Of a stretch of DNA of 64,000 bases, positions 37,131-46,694 are shown piece after piece (position 1 is the stretch's first letter; every line of letters starts with the position of its first letter). Source of the stretch: an uncultured Opitutia bacterium (GTDB taxonomy: Bacteria; Verrucomicrobiota; Verrucomicrobiia; Opitutales; Opitutaceae). The stretch covers positions 186,001-250,000 of the forward strand of contig CAIPAH010000022.1 of assembly GCA_903862955.1 (NCBI GenBank), in the 5' to 3' direction. Made by a program: the position numbers and the translations under genes. The notes under the pieces were generated by a model that made no database searches, was not told the origin of the DNA, and worked only from the letters and a program-made list of their open reading frames with translations.

Positions 37131-37919
37131 ATGACAATCATAGACAACGAATTCACCGACCTTGCCACGCCCACCGGCCCCATGCGGACCCACCTGTTCC
37201 GGCCGGCCGCGCCCGGCAAATACCCCGGGATCCTGCTCTACTCGGAAATCTTTCAGGTCACCGGCCCCATCCGCCGGACCGCGGCGTTTCTCGCGGGGCA
37301 TGGCTTTGTCGTCGCCGTCCCCGAGATCTATCACGAGTTCGAGCCCGCCGGCAAAGTCCTTGCCTACGACCAACCCGGCGCCACCCGGGGCAACGAGCTC
37401 AAGACCACCAAGGAACTCGCCGCTTACGATGCCGACGCCCGCGCCGTGCTTGCCCATCTCGCGCAGCATCCGCAGTGCACCGGCCAGCTCGGCACGATCG
37501 GCATTTGCATCGGCGGCCACCTCGCGTTCCGCGCTGCGATGAACCCCTCGGTGCTGGCCGGCGTGTGCTTCTACGCGACCGACCTCCACAAGCACGGCCT
37601 CGGCAAGGGCATGAAGGACGACTCGCTCGCCCGCGCCAGTGAGATCCAGGGCGAGCTACTCATGATCTGGGGCCGGCAGGACCCGCACATCCCGCTCGAA
37701 GGACGCGTCAAGGTCCACGCCGCACTCGGCGCCGCCGGGCTGAATTTCACCTGGCACGAGTTCAACGGTGCCCACGCGTTCCTGCGCGACGAGGGCACCC
37801 GCTACGACCCCGAACTCGCGTCCCTCGGCCTCGGCCTCGCCGTCAGCCTCTTCCGCCGCAAGCTCGGCGAAGGCGACCTCCGCGCCGCCCCCAGCGGCCC
37901 GACCGAGACCAAGCACTGA
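37131..37919 (+). CDS. Dienelactone hydrolase family protein
   Basis: MRTHLFRPAAPGKYPGILLYSEIFQVTGPIRRTAAFLAGHGFVVAVPEIYHEF ... GTIGICIGGHLAFRAAM ... NFTWHEFNGAHAFLRDEGTRYDPELA. Confidence 0.88.
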   Translation: MTIIDNEFTDLATPTGPMRTHLFRPAAPGKYPGILLYSEIFQVTGPIRRTAAFLAGHGFVVAVPEIYHEFEPAGKVLAYDQPGATRGNELKTTKELAAYDADARAVLAHLAQHPQCTGQLGTIGICIGGHLAFRAAMNPSVLAGVCFYATDLHKHGLGKGMKDDSLARASEIQGELLMIWGRQDPHIPLEGRVKVHAALGAAGLNFTWHEFNGAHAFLRDEGTRYDPELASLGLGLAVSLFRRKLGEGDLRAAPSGPTETKH

Positions 37920-37960
37920 TTTGTCACCACGAAACACACGAAATTTGAATCGCGATCCTT

Positions 37961-38048
37961 GCCCGCGAATTGCGCGAATAGACGCGAATCGATCGGCCTA
38001 GAACCCAACGGCGGATGAAATTCGTGTCTATTCGCGCAATTCGCGGGC
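37961..38048. repeat. Palindromic element family A
   Basis: Left gcccgcgaattgcgcgaatagacgcgaatc; right aattcgtgtctattcgcgcaattcgcgggc; about 28 of 30 complementary. Confidence 0.92.
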
Positions 38049-38058
38049 GAAGTATTGG

Positions 38059-39645
38059 TTAACTCCTCACGGCTAGTTCGATGTTCGTGATCGTTACCGG
38101 CACAGACGACATCACGGCGATCTCGTTCGGCCCGAACCTCAGGTCCGCCCCGTGCACCGGGAAATCCCGGCAGCGAGCCACCTCCGGCGGCATCTGGTCA
38201 TAGGGCTCGTCAAACAACCGTGCTTTCTCCGCCGGCCGCGACGGCGCCTGCAGCCGGCCATTCACCTGCACCCGGATCAGCGCGCCGGGCTCCGCCTTGG
38301 CCGTCACCACCCGCAGCGTGCATTTCCTCTCCGCGGCATTTTTCTCTGCCACGATCATCGTCGCCAGCAGCGGGGCATCCGGGGTCATCGCGGCCGGCAG
38401 CAGCTCGCGCGCGTCCACGAAGCGGAAGTCGAACAGGTCGTTGACGCAGTCCACGAGGTAAAGCTTGTCCGTCCCTTCCAGCGTCGCCGGGTCTCCCAGC
38501 TCTTTCAGCACCTCGACCGGCTCGGTGTGACTCCAATCCCGGCCCTTCGGATCCAGCCCATTGCCCCGCGTGACGTAGAAGTTGAACAGATAAATCCCGT
38601 CCGAACCTTGCGCGTAATGCACAGCCGCCACCCCGCGATAGGCCTCGGCGGTGCCGTCGCGCGGATAAATGTAGACGCCATGCGCCCCCGTGCCGCTGAG
38701 GATATACTCCACCGTGCTGCACACCGGCAGACCCGGCAGCGCCGCCTTGTATTCGGCGATCGGCAGCGAGTAGTGGAGTTTCAGGAAGCGGCCGACGGTG
38801 AGGAAATCGAGGTAACCGCGCCGGTGCCATTCCACCGGGTCCAGTCCGGTCCGCCGGCAGCCCGACAGGCTCGAGGTCACCCGCACGCTCAGCTCGAGGC
38901 GGCGGCCTTTTTCCCGGCCCACCCGGTCCATCATCCGGCGGATTTCGCCGATGAACTCCGTCATGATCGGCGCGCTGCCTTCGCAAAAATCGCGCGGGAA
39001 GGTGTGCGGATGCTGCCCCTCCGCCGGGTGTTCGGGCGGAAAATCCGCTGGGAAGAACGGCGCGCCACGCACAAAGTCCAGTTCCAGCCCGCCGAAGGGA
39101 TAGTTGCGCAGCAGCTCCTCGAAGCATGCCAGCCGGTGCGCCCGCACCTCGGGCCGCGCATAGTTCAATCCGCCGCTCGCCTGGAGCCGAAACTCCGGGT
39201 GGTCGCGGTAAAACTTGTCCGTGTACGGCCCGCGCCGCTCCTCCGCCGTCAGGCAGTGCACGTCGTTCATCCGGATCGTCGCAAACGCCTCGCGTCCGCT
39301 GTCCACCACCGCCTGCACCAGCAGCCCGAAGCAATCGACGCCCTGGTTGCGCCACAAACCGGCCACGCGCTCCGAGGCCTGCGCAAACAGCGTCCCGAGT
39401 TCGTGGTGAAACTTCGCTCGCTCCTCCGGCGACTGCGGCCGCCAGTGACACAGCTCCGACACCTTGCTCGGGTAAACCGTGCTCTGGCCCATGTTCGGGC
39501 AGAGCATGATCGTCGTTACCTGCGAGCCCGCAAACAGGTCCACGTTCTTCCGGATGTCCGCCACCTCGTGGACCCAGAGAAACACGCCCCAGGCATCATA
39601 GTTGTAGATCAGCCTGCGGGGTGCAGCCGGCATGGGACGCCGCAT
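38059..39645 (-). CDS. Putative glycoside-hydrolase-like protein, TIM-barrel type
   Basis: RRLIYNYDAWGVFLWVHEVADIRKNVDLFAGSQVTTIMLCPNMGQSTVYPSKV ... YARPEVRAHRLACFEELLRNYPFGGLELDFVRGAPFF. Confidence 0.5.
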   Translation of the reverse strand: MRRPMPAAPRRLIYNYDAWGVFLWVHEVADIRKNVDLFAGSQVTTIMLCPNMGQSTVYPSKVSELCHWRPQSPEERAKFHHELGTLFAQASERVAGLWRNQGVDCFGLLVQAVVDSGREAFATIRMNDVHCLTAEERRGPYTDKFYRDHPEFRLQASGGLNYARPEVRAHRLACFEELLRNYPFGGLELDFVRGAPFFPADFPPEHPAEGQHPHTFPRDFCEGSAPIMTEFIGEIRRMMDRVGREKGRRLELSVRVTSSLSGCRRTGLDPVEWHRRGYLDFLTVGRFLKLHYSLPIAEYKAALPGLPVCSTVEYILSGTGAHGVYIYPRDGTAEAYRGVAAVHYAQGSDGIYLFNFYVTRGNGLDPKGRDWSHTEPVEVLKELGDPATLEGTDKLYLVDCVNDLFDFRFVDARELLPAAMTPDAPLLATMIVAEKNAAERKCTLRVVTAKAEPGALIRVQVNGRLQAPSRPAEKARLFDEPYDQMPPEVARCRDFPVHGADLRFGPNEIAVMSSVPVTITNIELAVRS

Positions 39646-39704
39646 TGTGGCCCGTTCGCTCCCGGGGCGTCGATGGCAAACCAAGCCGGGATCCATCAGG
39701 CAGA

Positions 39705-39778
39705 TTTTAGCCGGAAGCCAGGAAACCAGGAAAATGATCGGACCTCCGATTCGTGGCTTCCTGGCTTCCGGCTTAAAA
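39705..39778. repeat. Palindromic element family D (GGCTTCCT word)
   Basis: Left ttttagccggaagccaggaaaccaggaaaa; right gtggcttcctggcttccggcttaaaa. Confidence 0.9.
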
Positions 39779-39798
39779 CAGGTCGTTTTTCCCGCTTC

Positions 39799-41190
39799 TC
39801 ACTGCAGCTTCAGCGGCAACAGGTGGACGCGGCCGGCAAGGTCGTTGAGGAGGTCGGCGGTGTGCTGGGACTTCACGTTGTCCCCGGTGGTCAGCGTCTT
39901 GTAGGGCAGGAAATTCGTCACCAGCGCGCAGTAGTCGCTGTTGACCATGATGCCCAGCAGCTCGCCGGTCTTGCTCAGCACGAGATCGCCGCGCGAGGGC
40001 GCGAAGTCGCCAAAGAGCCGTTTGAAGAATCGGTTGTCCACGCGCACGAAGCCGGGCTGCGACGAGTCCAGTTTGAACCCGACTTCGCCGTAACCCTTGC
40101 CGCCGCCGTTCACCAGCACCGCCTCGGGAAACTTGAACGGCTCGAGCGCGATCGGGTAAACCTTCACACCGAGCGCGGTCGCCTGCGCGGGATCCACCGG
40201 CAGCACCAGCACGCGCGGGTCCAGCGAGAGGAAATGCAGCGCCGGGATGCGGCTGTGATACGCGGGCGGGCGCGAGAATTCCGCGCTGACCTTTTCCCAA
40301 TCGAGGCTGTTCTCGCTGAGCGGAAACGGCGTGTCGTCGATGTGGAGCAGCGCGTAGATCTTCTCGCCGTCGGTCACCAGCACCGTCGCCGCCTCCTTCT
40401 CCCGGGTGGCGGGGCCGAACACGCCCGCGCGCACTGCGGTGAACTTCGCCGTCACCCGGTTCGCGAGGAAGTCGCTGAAGAGCACGTTGGCGTTGATTGG
40501 GCGGTTGTCGCGAATTTCCTTGGTCAGTTCGCCGGATTTCTCCGCGAGCTGGCCCACACCCTGGGCCAGTTGCGTCGTCGCGGCCTGGGCCTTCAACCGG
40601 TCCTGCCGCTCGGCCTCAACCTGCGTCTTCAGCGAGTCGGCCGCCTGGCGCAGCAGTTGCTTTTCCTGCTCGGCGACCTTCACGGCCACGGTCAGGCCCT
40701 CGATCTTTTGCTTCGCGTCCACTTGCTGTTGCGTGAGGGACGCGAGCGACTGGCGCTGGCGCTCGGCCTCGGCGCGCTTGTCGTCCAGCTCGCGCTGGAT
40801 GCGGGCCAGCTCCTCTTTCGTCATCGACGCATCCTGCGTCGCGGCGGCGTATTTCTGGCTCAAATCGGCGGCGCTGCGCTGCGTGGCGGACAACGCGGCG
40901 GAGAGCCGCGTCTGGTCGGCCTGCAACTGCGTGACGTTCTGCTCGCGCTGGGCCAGCGAGCTCTCGGTGGCGGAAAGCTTCTGCGTCAGCGCTTCGCGGG
41001 TGGCGCGTTCGTCGGCCATGGACATCTTCATGGCCTCGACGAGGTCCTGGTCCTTGGTCGCGGCATTGGCGGCCATCTGCGGCACCGCCGGTTGTTTCGG
41101 GGGTATCGGTTCCGCCTTCTCCCAGCGCGTGAGCGCGAGGAGGTTCAGCAGGAGAAAATCGCAGAGGATGAGCAGCAGGGTCTTGTTCAT
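39799..41190 (-). CDS. Membrane-anchored coiled-coil protein of unknown function
   Basis: MNKTLLLILCDFLLLNLLALTRWEK TM helix, long heptad-rich coiled coil (DQDLVEAMKMSMADERATREALTQKL...), globular C-terminus. Confidence 0.7.
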   Translation of the reverse strand: MNKTLLLILCDFLLLNLLALTRWEKAEPIPPKQPAVPQMAANAATKDQDLVEAMKMSMADERATREALTQKLSATESSLAQREQNVTQLQADQTRLSAALSATQRSAADLSQKYAAATQDASMTKEELARIQRELDDKRAEAERQRQSLASLTQQQVDAKQKIEGLTVAVKVAEQEKQLLRQAADSLKTQVEAERQDRLKAQAATTQLAQGVGQLAEKSGELTKEIRDNRPINANVLFSDFLANRVTAKFTAVRAGVFGPATREKEAATVLVTDGEKIYALLHIDDTPFPLSENSLDWEKVSAEFSRPPAYHSRIPALHFLSLDPRVLVLPVDPAQATALGVKVYPIALEPFKFPEAVLVNGGGKGYGEVGFKLDSSQPGFVRVDNRFFKRLFGDFAPSRGDLVLSKTGELLGIMVNSDYCALVTNFLPYKTLTTGDNVKSQHTADLLNDLAGRVHLLPLKLQ

Positions 41191-42857
41191 GACGCCGTCG
41201 CGAGTTTGACGCCCGTCTGGACCTGGCTCTCGAGGATGAGTTCGCGCTTGTAGGGACGGACGCTGCGGATCTTCACGAGCGCCACGCAAGTGATGCCGAA
41301 GAGATTGGAGGAATAGGCCCCCAGCAGGTTGTAATCAGTTATTTTGAGCACCATCAGGATGAGCGCGGTCGCTGTACCTGCGATGCCGACGTAAAGGCCG
41401 CCGTCAAAGAGGTTCTCCTCGTTTTCCATCAGGCGGAGCTTGGTGAGCGGCGGCAACCCGGAGCGGGCAATCTCGCCGATCTTGCGGAGGCAGGTGACGT
41501 ACATGGCAATTTGCAACGCGGCAAAAATGCCGATCGAGATGAGGGTGGTGGTATCCATGGTGGGAGTGGGATGATCGGTGGAGGGTGGGGGTAGTGTAGA
41601 AGTGGAAACAAGCAGGGGTAAAACGAGCCGCACCCGGTACTCGGAGAGCGGCGCGGCCTTGAGCAGGAAGGGTTCGGTGACGACGACCAGCAGCGCCGCA
41701 AACAGCAACGCGAGCACGCCGCTTTTCATATGCGGCAGGCCGGGCATCCGGTCGGCCCCGGGCGTGACAACCCAGCGATCGAGACCCCGGAAGATAAAAA
41801 ACACGCCCAGCAGGTAGCCGAGGTATTTTACCACGAGCATTACATGGGGGTGGAACAGCACCAGCGACGCGGCGGTGTCGAGCCCCGCGCCCGCACCGTG
41901 GTTCACCGGCACCTGGCGAAGCATCAGCTGGTGGACCGCCCCCTGCCCTTGCGCCAGGGCGAGGCGGAGATCGGCGAGGCCGGACTTGCCGTAGGTGATC
42001 AGGTAAGCCGCCACCTGGTCCGCCGAACCGGAGAAGAGCGCCGCCGCGTAAATGATCGGGAGCTGGTCGGGATCGACGCGCGCGAGGTGCGCAAACTCCC
42101 CCAGCGTCTTGGTGTCCTCCGTGCCGCGAAGCAATTCGCCGAGCTGGGCCCAGTCCAGGCGTTGCCCCAGCGAAAGCAGGTCGAGGAACACCGGCTCGAG
42201 CGCGCCGAGTTCCTTCTGCGCGGTGGCCGTCTCCGCCAGGCTGCGCAGTTCGCGCTGCAACGGCGGCGAGAGGTGTTCGCCTTGATAGAGCAGCGCCGTC
42301 AGCAAAATGACCGCGTCGAGCGGCTGGCCGCCCGGCTGCGTGGCCGGCACGAAGCGCCCGGTGGCTGTGAGGTCACGGGTGCGCAAGATCGACTGCACGC
42401 CGAGCGAGCGGGATTTCTCGAGGTATGCGCGAAGGAGGTCGCGCGCCTTCTCGGTCAGAAAAAAAGTCAGGACCGGCGTGCTGGTCGTCCGGCCCTTGTT
42501 TTCGTGCAAGTTGAAAAGCGGGTCGAGAAACGGGTCCCAGCCGCCCCAGGCGACCATCTCGGGCGCATGCGCGGACAACCGGCCGAGCGCGGTCTCGAGG
42601 TCGGCGGCGCCGGGGTCGTTGATGGCCTTTGCGGCGGCAAGCTCCTGCGCGGCGGGGCCGATCTTCTCGGAGTCGACCAAGCGGCGGCCGAATTGCGCGA
42701 CCGTGGGCGTGCCGGCGCCGGCGACGCGGAGCAGCGCGGGACTGAGGGACTTGAGGTTGACCGGCAGTGACCACGCCGCAAACGCCAGCAGCAAGCCCGC
42801 CGCTGCGACCAAGGGCGCAGCGAGTGGCTTTTTGACAGGTGAGGCCGATGCGCTCAT
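41187..42857 (-). CDS. Multi-TM membrane protein, possibly two fused ORFs
   Basis: TM-rich segments; stop overlaps the downstream MNKT start by 4 nt; internal PPPSTDHPTPTMDTTT linker before a second TM module. Confidence 0.6.
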   Translation of the reverse strand: MSASASPVKKPLAAPLVAAAGLLLAFAAWSLPVNLKSLSPALLRVAGAGTPTVAQFGRRLVDSEKIGPAAQELAAAKAINDPGAADLETALGRLSAHAPEMVAWGGWDPFLDPLFNLHENKGRTTSTPVLTFFLTEKARDLLRAYLEKSRSLGVQSILRTRDLTATGRFVPATQPGGQPLDAVILLTALLYQGEHLSPPLQRELRSLAETATAQKELGALEPVFLDLLSLGQRLDWAQLGELLRGTEDTKTLGEFAHLARVDPDQLPIIYAAALFSGSADQVAAYLITYGKSGLADLRLALAQGQGAVHQLMLRQVPVNHGAGAGLDTAASLVLFHPHVMLVVKYLGYLLGVFFIFRGLDRWVVTPGADRMPGLPHMKSGVLALLFAALLVVVTEPFLLKAAPLSEYRVRLVLPLLVSTSTLPPPSTDHPTPTMDTTTLISIGIFAALQIAMYVTCLRKIGEIARSGLPPLTKLRLMENEENLFDGGLYVGIAGTATALILMVLKITDYNLLGAYSSNLFGITCVALVKIRSVRPYKRELILESQVQTGVKLATAS

Positions 42858-42918
42858 GGACCGGGAGTATTTATTTGCGGGCTGCAGATAGCAATCCACG
42901 CTTGGGGGACACCGACCA

Positions 42919-43488
42919 ATGCCACTTCCCATTGTTCATTATAACGACCCTATTTTGCGCAAGAAGGGGGAAAAAGTCACCGCCTTCGACCCCGCCCTCG
43001 CGAAACTGGCCAAGTCCATGATCGACGCCATGCACGAGGCGGCCGGCATCGGGCTCGCGGCCCAGCAGATCGGCCGGGCGTTGCAGCTTTGCGTCGTGGA
43101 TCTGCGCCAGGCCGAAGTCGATTTCACCTGGGAATTCGACGGCCGGCCCCTGCCGCTCGACCTCTGGATGCCGATCGCCGTCGTGAATCCCAAGATCACG
43201 CCGATCCGCGGCACCGAGGAGGTCGTGGCCGAGGAAGGCTGCCTGTCGTTCCCGAAAATCCGCGGCGACGTCGCCCGCCCCGACGCCATTTCCGTGACGT
43301 TCCAGGACGAGACCGGGGGCACCCACATCTTGAAAGCCGACGGCCTGCTGGCCCGCTGCATCCAGCACGAAGCCGATCACCTGAACGGCGTGCTGTTCAT
43401 TGACCGCATGGACAAAAAGAGCCGCGCGGGAATCGAGGACGCCGTCAAGGCCCTCGCCAAGGAAACCCGCGAGGCCGCGAAGTCATGA
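42919..43488 (+). CDS. def: Peptide deformylase
   Basis: GIGLAAQQIGRALQL ... EEGCLSFPKI ... LLARCIQHEADHLNGVLFIDRM: Def motifs 1-3. Confidence 0.96.
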   Translation: MPLPIVHYNDPILRKKGEKVTAFDPALAKLAKSMIDAMHEAAGIGLAAQQIGRALQLCVVDLRQAEVDFTWEFDGRPLPLDLWMPIAVVNPKITPIRGTEEVVAEEGCLSFPKIRGDVARPDAISVTFQDETGGTHILKADGLLARCIQHEADHLNGVLFIDRMDKKSRAGIEDAVKALAKETREAAKS

Positions 43489-44021
43489 GCGCCAGCCGTT
43501 CCATTGCCACGCGGACCGGCGATGACGGCAGCACCAGCCTGCTTTACGGGCAGCGCGTGGCGAAGGATCACCCGCAGATCGAGGCCGTCGGCGCGTTCGA
43601 CGAGCTCAATGCCGCGATCGGTTTCGCCAAGGCGACGTCGCCCGACGCGACGCAAAAGGCCGCGCTCGAGTTGATCCAGAAAGACCTCGTCGCGCTGATG
43701 GGCGAACTCGCCTGCGCGGAGGCGGACGTGGCGCGCTACGCCGAATCGAAATTTCAAAAGATTGGGGACCCGGAGCTCGCCCGCATCGACGCCGCGCTCG
43801 CCGCCGCCGAAGCCAAGCCCCTTCGCCTCGACGGCTGGGCCACGCCCGGCGCGAATCTGCCCGCCGCCGCCCTCGACCTGGCCCGCACCGCCGCCCGGCG
43901 CGCCGAGCGCCGCCTGGTCGCCCTCCCCTCGCAGGGCCGCAGCGTGCGCCCGGTGCTGTTTCGCTACGTGAACCGCGTGTCGGACCTGCTCTGGCTGCTC
44001 GCTCGCGCCGCCGAATCGTAG
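43485..44021 (+). CDS. Cob(I)alamin adenosyltransferase, PduO type
   Basis: TRTGDDGSTSLLYGQRVAKDHPQIEAVGAFDELNAAIG ... ARTAARRAERRLVAL ... VNRVSDLLWLLAR. Confidence 0.92.
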   Translation: MSASRSIATRTGDDGSTSLLYGQRVAKDHPQIEAVGAFDELNAAIGFAKATSPDATQKAALELIQKDLVALMGELACAEADVARYAESKFQKIGDPELARIDAALAAAEAKPLRLDGWATPGANLPAAALDLARTAARRAERRLVALPSQGRSVRPVLFRYVNRVSDLLWLLARAAES

Positions 44022-44073
44022 GTCGGGCTTTACGCCCGATAGCTCGGAATATCGGGGATAAACCCCGACCTAC
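44018..44073. repeat. Family K palindromic element (GTAGGTCGGGC) supplying the ATR stop codon
   Basis: gtaggtcgggctttacgcccga ... tcggggataaaccccgacctac; TAG at 44019-44021 is the stop of the upstream CDS. Confidence 0.92.
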
Positions 44074-44172
44074 GGGGCCCAGACCGCAGGGTTTCAAGCC
44101 ATACGAACCTGACCGACGCCGGCCCCCGCCCCCAGCCTTGTCATCGCGGGTTTTCTCCCCCAAGTTCCACGC

Positions 44173-44748
44173 ATGATCCTCGCCATTCTGATGCTCGTCC
44201 TCGCCGCCGGTTACCGTGTGGTGGCCGCGTGGGACCCCTCCCTTGCCAACTTCGCGCCGCTGATGGCGCTGACTTTCTGCGCCGGCGTCTACTTCCGCGA
44301 CCGCCGCCTCTGGCTCGTCCCCTTTCTCGCCCTCCTGGCGTCGGATCTGTATCTCGATCACTACTACGCCACGCAGTTCGGCTACAACTGGACCGTGGTG
44401 GGCGCCGTGGTCCGCGCGCTGTGCTTCGCCGCCGCGCTGCTGCTCGGCCGGGTCGTCTCGCAGCAGAAATCGTGGCTCAACCTCTTCTCCGGCGCGCTGG
44501 GCGGCGCGGTGTTCTTCTATCTCGTGTCCAACACCCAGTCGTGGGCGTCTGACCTGAGCTACGCCAAGACCGCCGCCGGCTGGTGGCAGGCGATGACGGT
44601 GGGACACCCGGAATTCCCGTCCACGCTGCTCTTCTTCCGCAATTCCCTCGCGAGCGACCTATTCTTCACCGCCGCCTTCGTGCTGGTGATGGAATACCGC
44701 GCCCTGCGCCACGCGCAGCCGAGTCTGCTCAAGCGCCAAGCGGCGTGA
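44173..44748 (+). CDS. DUF6580-like integral membrane protein
   Basis: MILAILMLVLAAGYRVVAAWDPSLANFAPLMALTFCAGVYFRDRRLWLVPFLALLASDLYLDHYY ... FFYLVSNTQSWASDLSYAKTAAGWWQAMTVGHPEFPSTLLFFRNSLASDLFF. Confidence 0.75.
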   Translation: MILAILMLVLAAGYRVVAAWDPSLANFAPLMALTFCAGVYFRDRRLWLVPFLALLASDLYLDHYYATQFGYNWTVVGAVVRALCFAAALLLGRVVSQQKSWLNLFSGALGGAVFFYLVSNTQSWASDLSYAKTAAGWWQAMTVGHPEFPSTLLFFRNSLASDLFFTAAFVLVMEYRALRHAQPSLLKRQAA

Positions 44749-44753
44749 TGAAG

Positions 44754-44951
44754 GGCGCGAGCTTGCTCGCGCTCAGATTGTAGGGCGGGGTCGCTGACCC
44801 CGCCTTCGGGCGTGGCACGGGTCTCCGACCCGTGATTCCGATCCAGCAATCCCGCCAGAACCATGGGCCCGGAGACCCATGCCACGCCAATCCTCACTCG
44901 GCGCGGACGGTGATCAGCCTTTCGCGGAGGCTGCCCGCAAGCGGGCTGCTT
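44754..44951. repeat. Cluster of palindromic elements (GCGAGCTTGCTCGC; GTAGGGCGGGGTCGCTGACCCCGCC; GCGTGGCACGGGTCTCCGACCCGTG pair; GGCTGCCCGCAAGCGGGCTGC)
   Basis: Direct reading: 44754-44772, 44780-44804, 44810-44834 with 44862-44887, and about 44930-44951. Confidence 0.85.
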
Positions 44952-46500
44952 ACAACAAATCCGCCGCAAGCTCCGCCAGCTTGGAGCGCTCGCCCTTCAT
45001 CAACTTCACGTGGGCGGCGATGGCCTGACCCTTCATGCGGTTGTGGCAATACACGAGGCCGTTGCTGCGGGAGTCGACGTAGGGATTGTCGATTTGCGCG
45101 GGGTCGCCGATCAGCACGATCTTGGAGCCCTCGGAAATGCGCGTGATCACCGTCTTCACCTCGTGCGGCGTGAGCTGTTGCGCCTCGTCCAGAATGAAGA
45201 AGCGGCGCGCAATCGAGCGGCCGCGAATGAACGCGAGCGCCTCGATTTCCACGAGGCCGCTCTTCAGGAGCCGTTCGTAGGGCTTGATCAGCGGCAGCGT
45301 GCCGTGGCCGTTGCCGTTGCCGCCGTTCGAGCTGGCGTGCGCCGGTTGCGGGGCGTTCATCGCGAAAAACCGGTCCTCGTGTTTCTTGTGCTTCTTCTTG
45401 GAAACCTTCTTCGCGGCAAACTGCGGCTCCTTCTGCGGCTTGGACGGGATCAGCACCTCGAGCGCATCGTAGTAGGGCTGGAGCCAGGGCTTCATCTTTT
45501 CCTCGAGCGTGCCGGGCAGGAAACCGATGTCCTTGCCCAGCGCGATCACCGGCCGGGAAATCGACACGCCGTCGTATTTCGACTGGTCGTCGTGCGTCTG
45601 GTGGAGCGCGCCGGCGATGGAGAGCAGCGTCTTGCCGGTGCCCGCTTTGCCGAAGCACGTCAGCATGTGGATGCTGTCGTCGAGCAGCGCATCGAGGAAA
45701 AACTGCTGCTCGAGGTTGCGCGCGCGAATCGTGACGCCACCGGGCGCCTTCACGAAATCCGGAATCTTCAGCCGCCGCACGCGCCCGTCGCCGTAGTAGC
45801 GCGCCGGCATCGTCTTGCCCTCGTCGGAGCGCAGCAGGACGTATTCATTGAGATAAAGCGGCTTGGCTGCGTCGGGGCCGATGTCGAATTCGCCCTCGGA
45901 GCAAAAGCGCTGCAGCTCGTAAAGGTTGACGGGGATTTCGTGGTAGCTCGCCTCCTCGTCGATCTCCGGGACCTTGTCGTTGAGGTAGTCCTCGGACTCG
46001 AGTCCCACCGCGCGCGCCTTCAGCTGCACGTTGACGTCCTTCGTGACGAGAATCGTCGGCGGCGGAAATTGTTCCTGCACGAACAGCGCCGCGGCGATGA
46101 TGCGATTATCCTTCTTGGTGAGGTCGGGGAGGATCGCGCGGAGCCGATCCATCGCCGGCGAAGTGCGGCCGCCCTCCATCAGGTAGGGATTGATGATGAT
46201 CGAGAGCGAACCGCCGTTGGGCAGCTTCACGCCCTCATGCATCGAGCGGGAATCCGGGAGCAGTTCCTGGAGGATGCGATGGACGCGGCGGGCGTTGCGG
46301 CCGCGCTCGGTGGATTGCTCGCCCTTGATGGCGTCGAGTTCCTCCAACACCTCCACCGGAATCGCGAGGTTGTTGTCCTCGAATTTGTAAATCGATTGCG
46401 GATCGTGGAGGAGGACGTTCGTGTCGAGCACGAAGGTCTTAACTTTGGCCGCCACCCTGATCGCCGAGTTTGGGGCTACTGCCCCGCGAGGGTTTTCCAT
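44950..46500 (-). CDS. PIN domain / PhoH-family ATPase
   Basis: KTFVLDTNVLLHDPQSIYKFEDNNLAIPVEVLEELDAIKGE (PIN) ... LTCFGKAGTGKTLLSIAGALHQ (Walker A) ... IARRFFILDEAQQLTPHEVKTVITRISEGSKIVLIGDPAQIDNPY. Confidence 0.92.
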   Translation of the reverse strand: MENPRGAVAPNSAIRVAAKVKTFVLDTNVLLHDPQSIYKFEDNNLAIPVEVLEELDAIKGEQSTERGRNARRVHRILQELLPDSRSMHEGVKLPNGGSLSIIINPYLMEGGRTSPAMDRLRAILPDLTKKDNRIIAAALFVQEQFPPPTILVTKDVNVQLKARAVGLESEDYLNDKVPEIDEEASYHEIPVNLYELQRFCSEGEFDIGPDAAKPLYLNEYVLLRSDEGKTMPARYYGDGRVRRLKIPDFVKAPGGVTIRARNLEQQFFLDALLDDSIHMLTCFGKAGTGKTLLSIAGALHQTHDDQSKYDGVSISRPVIALGKDIGFLPGTLEEKMKPWLQPYYDALEVLIPSKPQKEPQFAAKKVSKKKHKKHEDRFFAMNAPQPAHASSNGGNGNGHGTLPLIKPYERLLKSGLVEIEALAFIRGRSIARRFFILDEAQQLTPHEVKTVITRISEGSKIVLIGDPAQIDNPYVDSRSNGLVYCHNRMKGQAIAAHVKLMKGERSKLAELAADLL

Positions 46501-46502
46501 CG

Positions 46503-46522
46503 TGTGGATATCTTGTGAATAA
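46503..46522 (-). promoter_or_regulatory. Pair of DnaA-box-like 9-mers immediately upstream of the phoH-like start
   Basis: Reverse strand reads TTATTCACA (46514-46522) and ATATCCACA (about 46503-46511), close to the TTATNCACA consensus. Confidence 0.4.
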
Positions 46523-46694
46523 CTGTGCACGGCCCGTGCCAGTTGTCGATGATAGAGTTACGCAGGTTCAATTAATTCACCTGCCCGTCACCCGGAAAGA
46601 CCGCGACCGGGGCTTTCGGTGCCGCGGCGGTTGCCCAATTGGGTGGGCGAACCGGGACAGCTGGCTGGAATGAGAGAGAAGCGGAAATCACCCT

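Noticed and set aside
38152-41253. 1033-aa + strand ORF
   Set aside because: Spans antisense to two genes and an intergenic palindrome; no domain.
44018-44073. Rho-independent terminator
   Set aside because: Strong hairpin but no U-run on either side, and the same sequence occurs inside a CDS, so it is treated as a repeat element.
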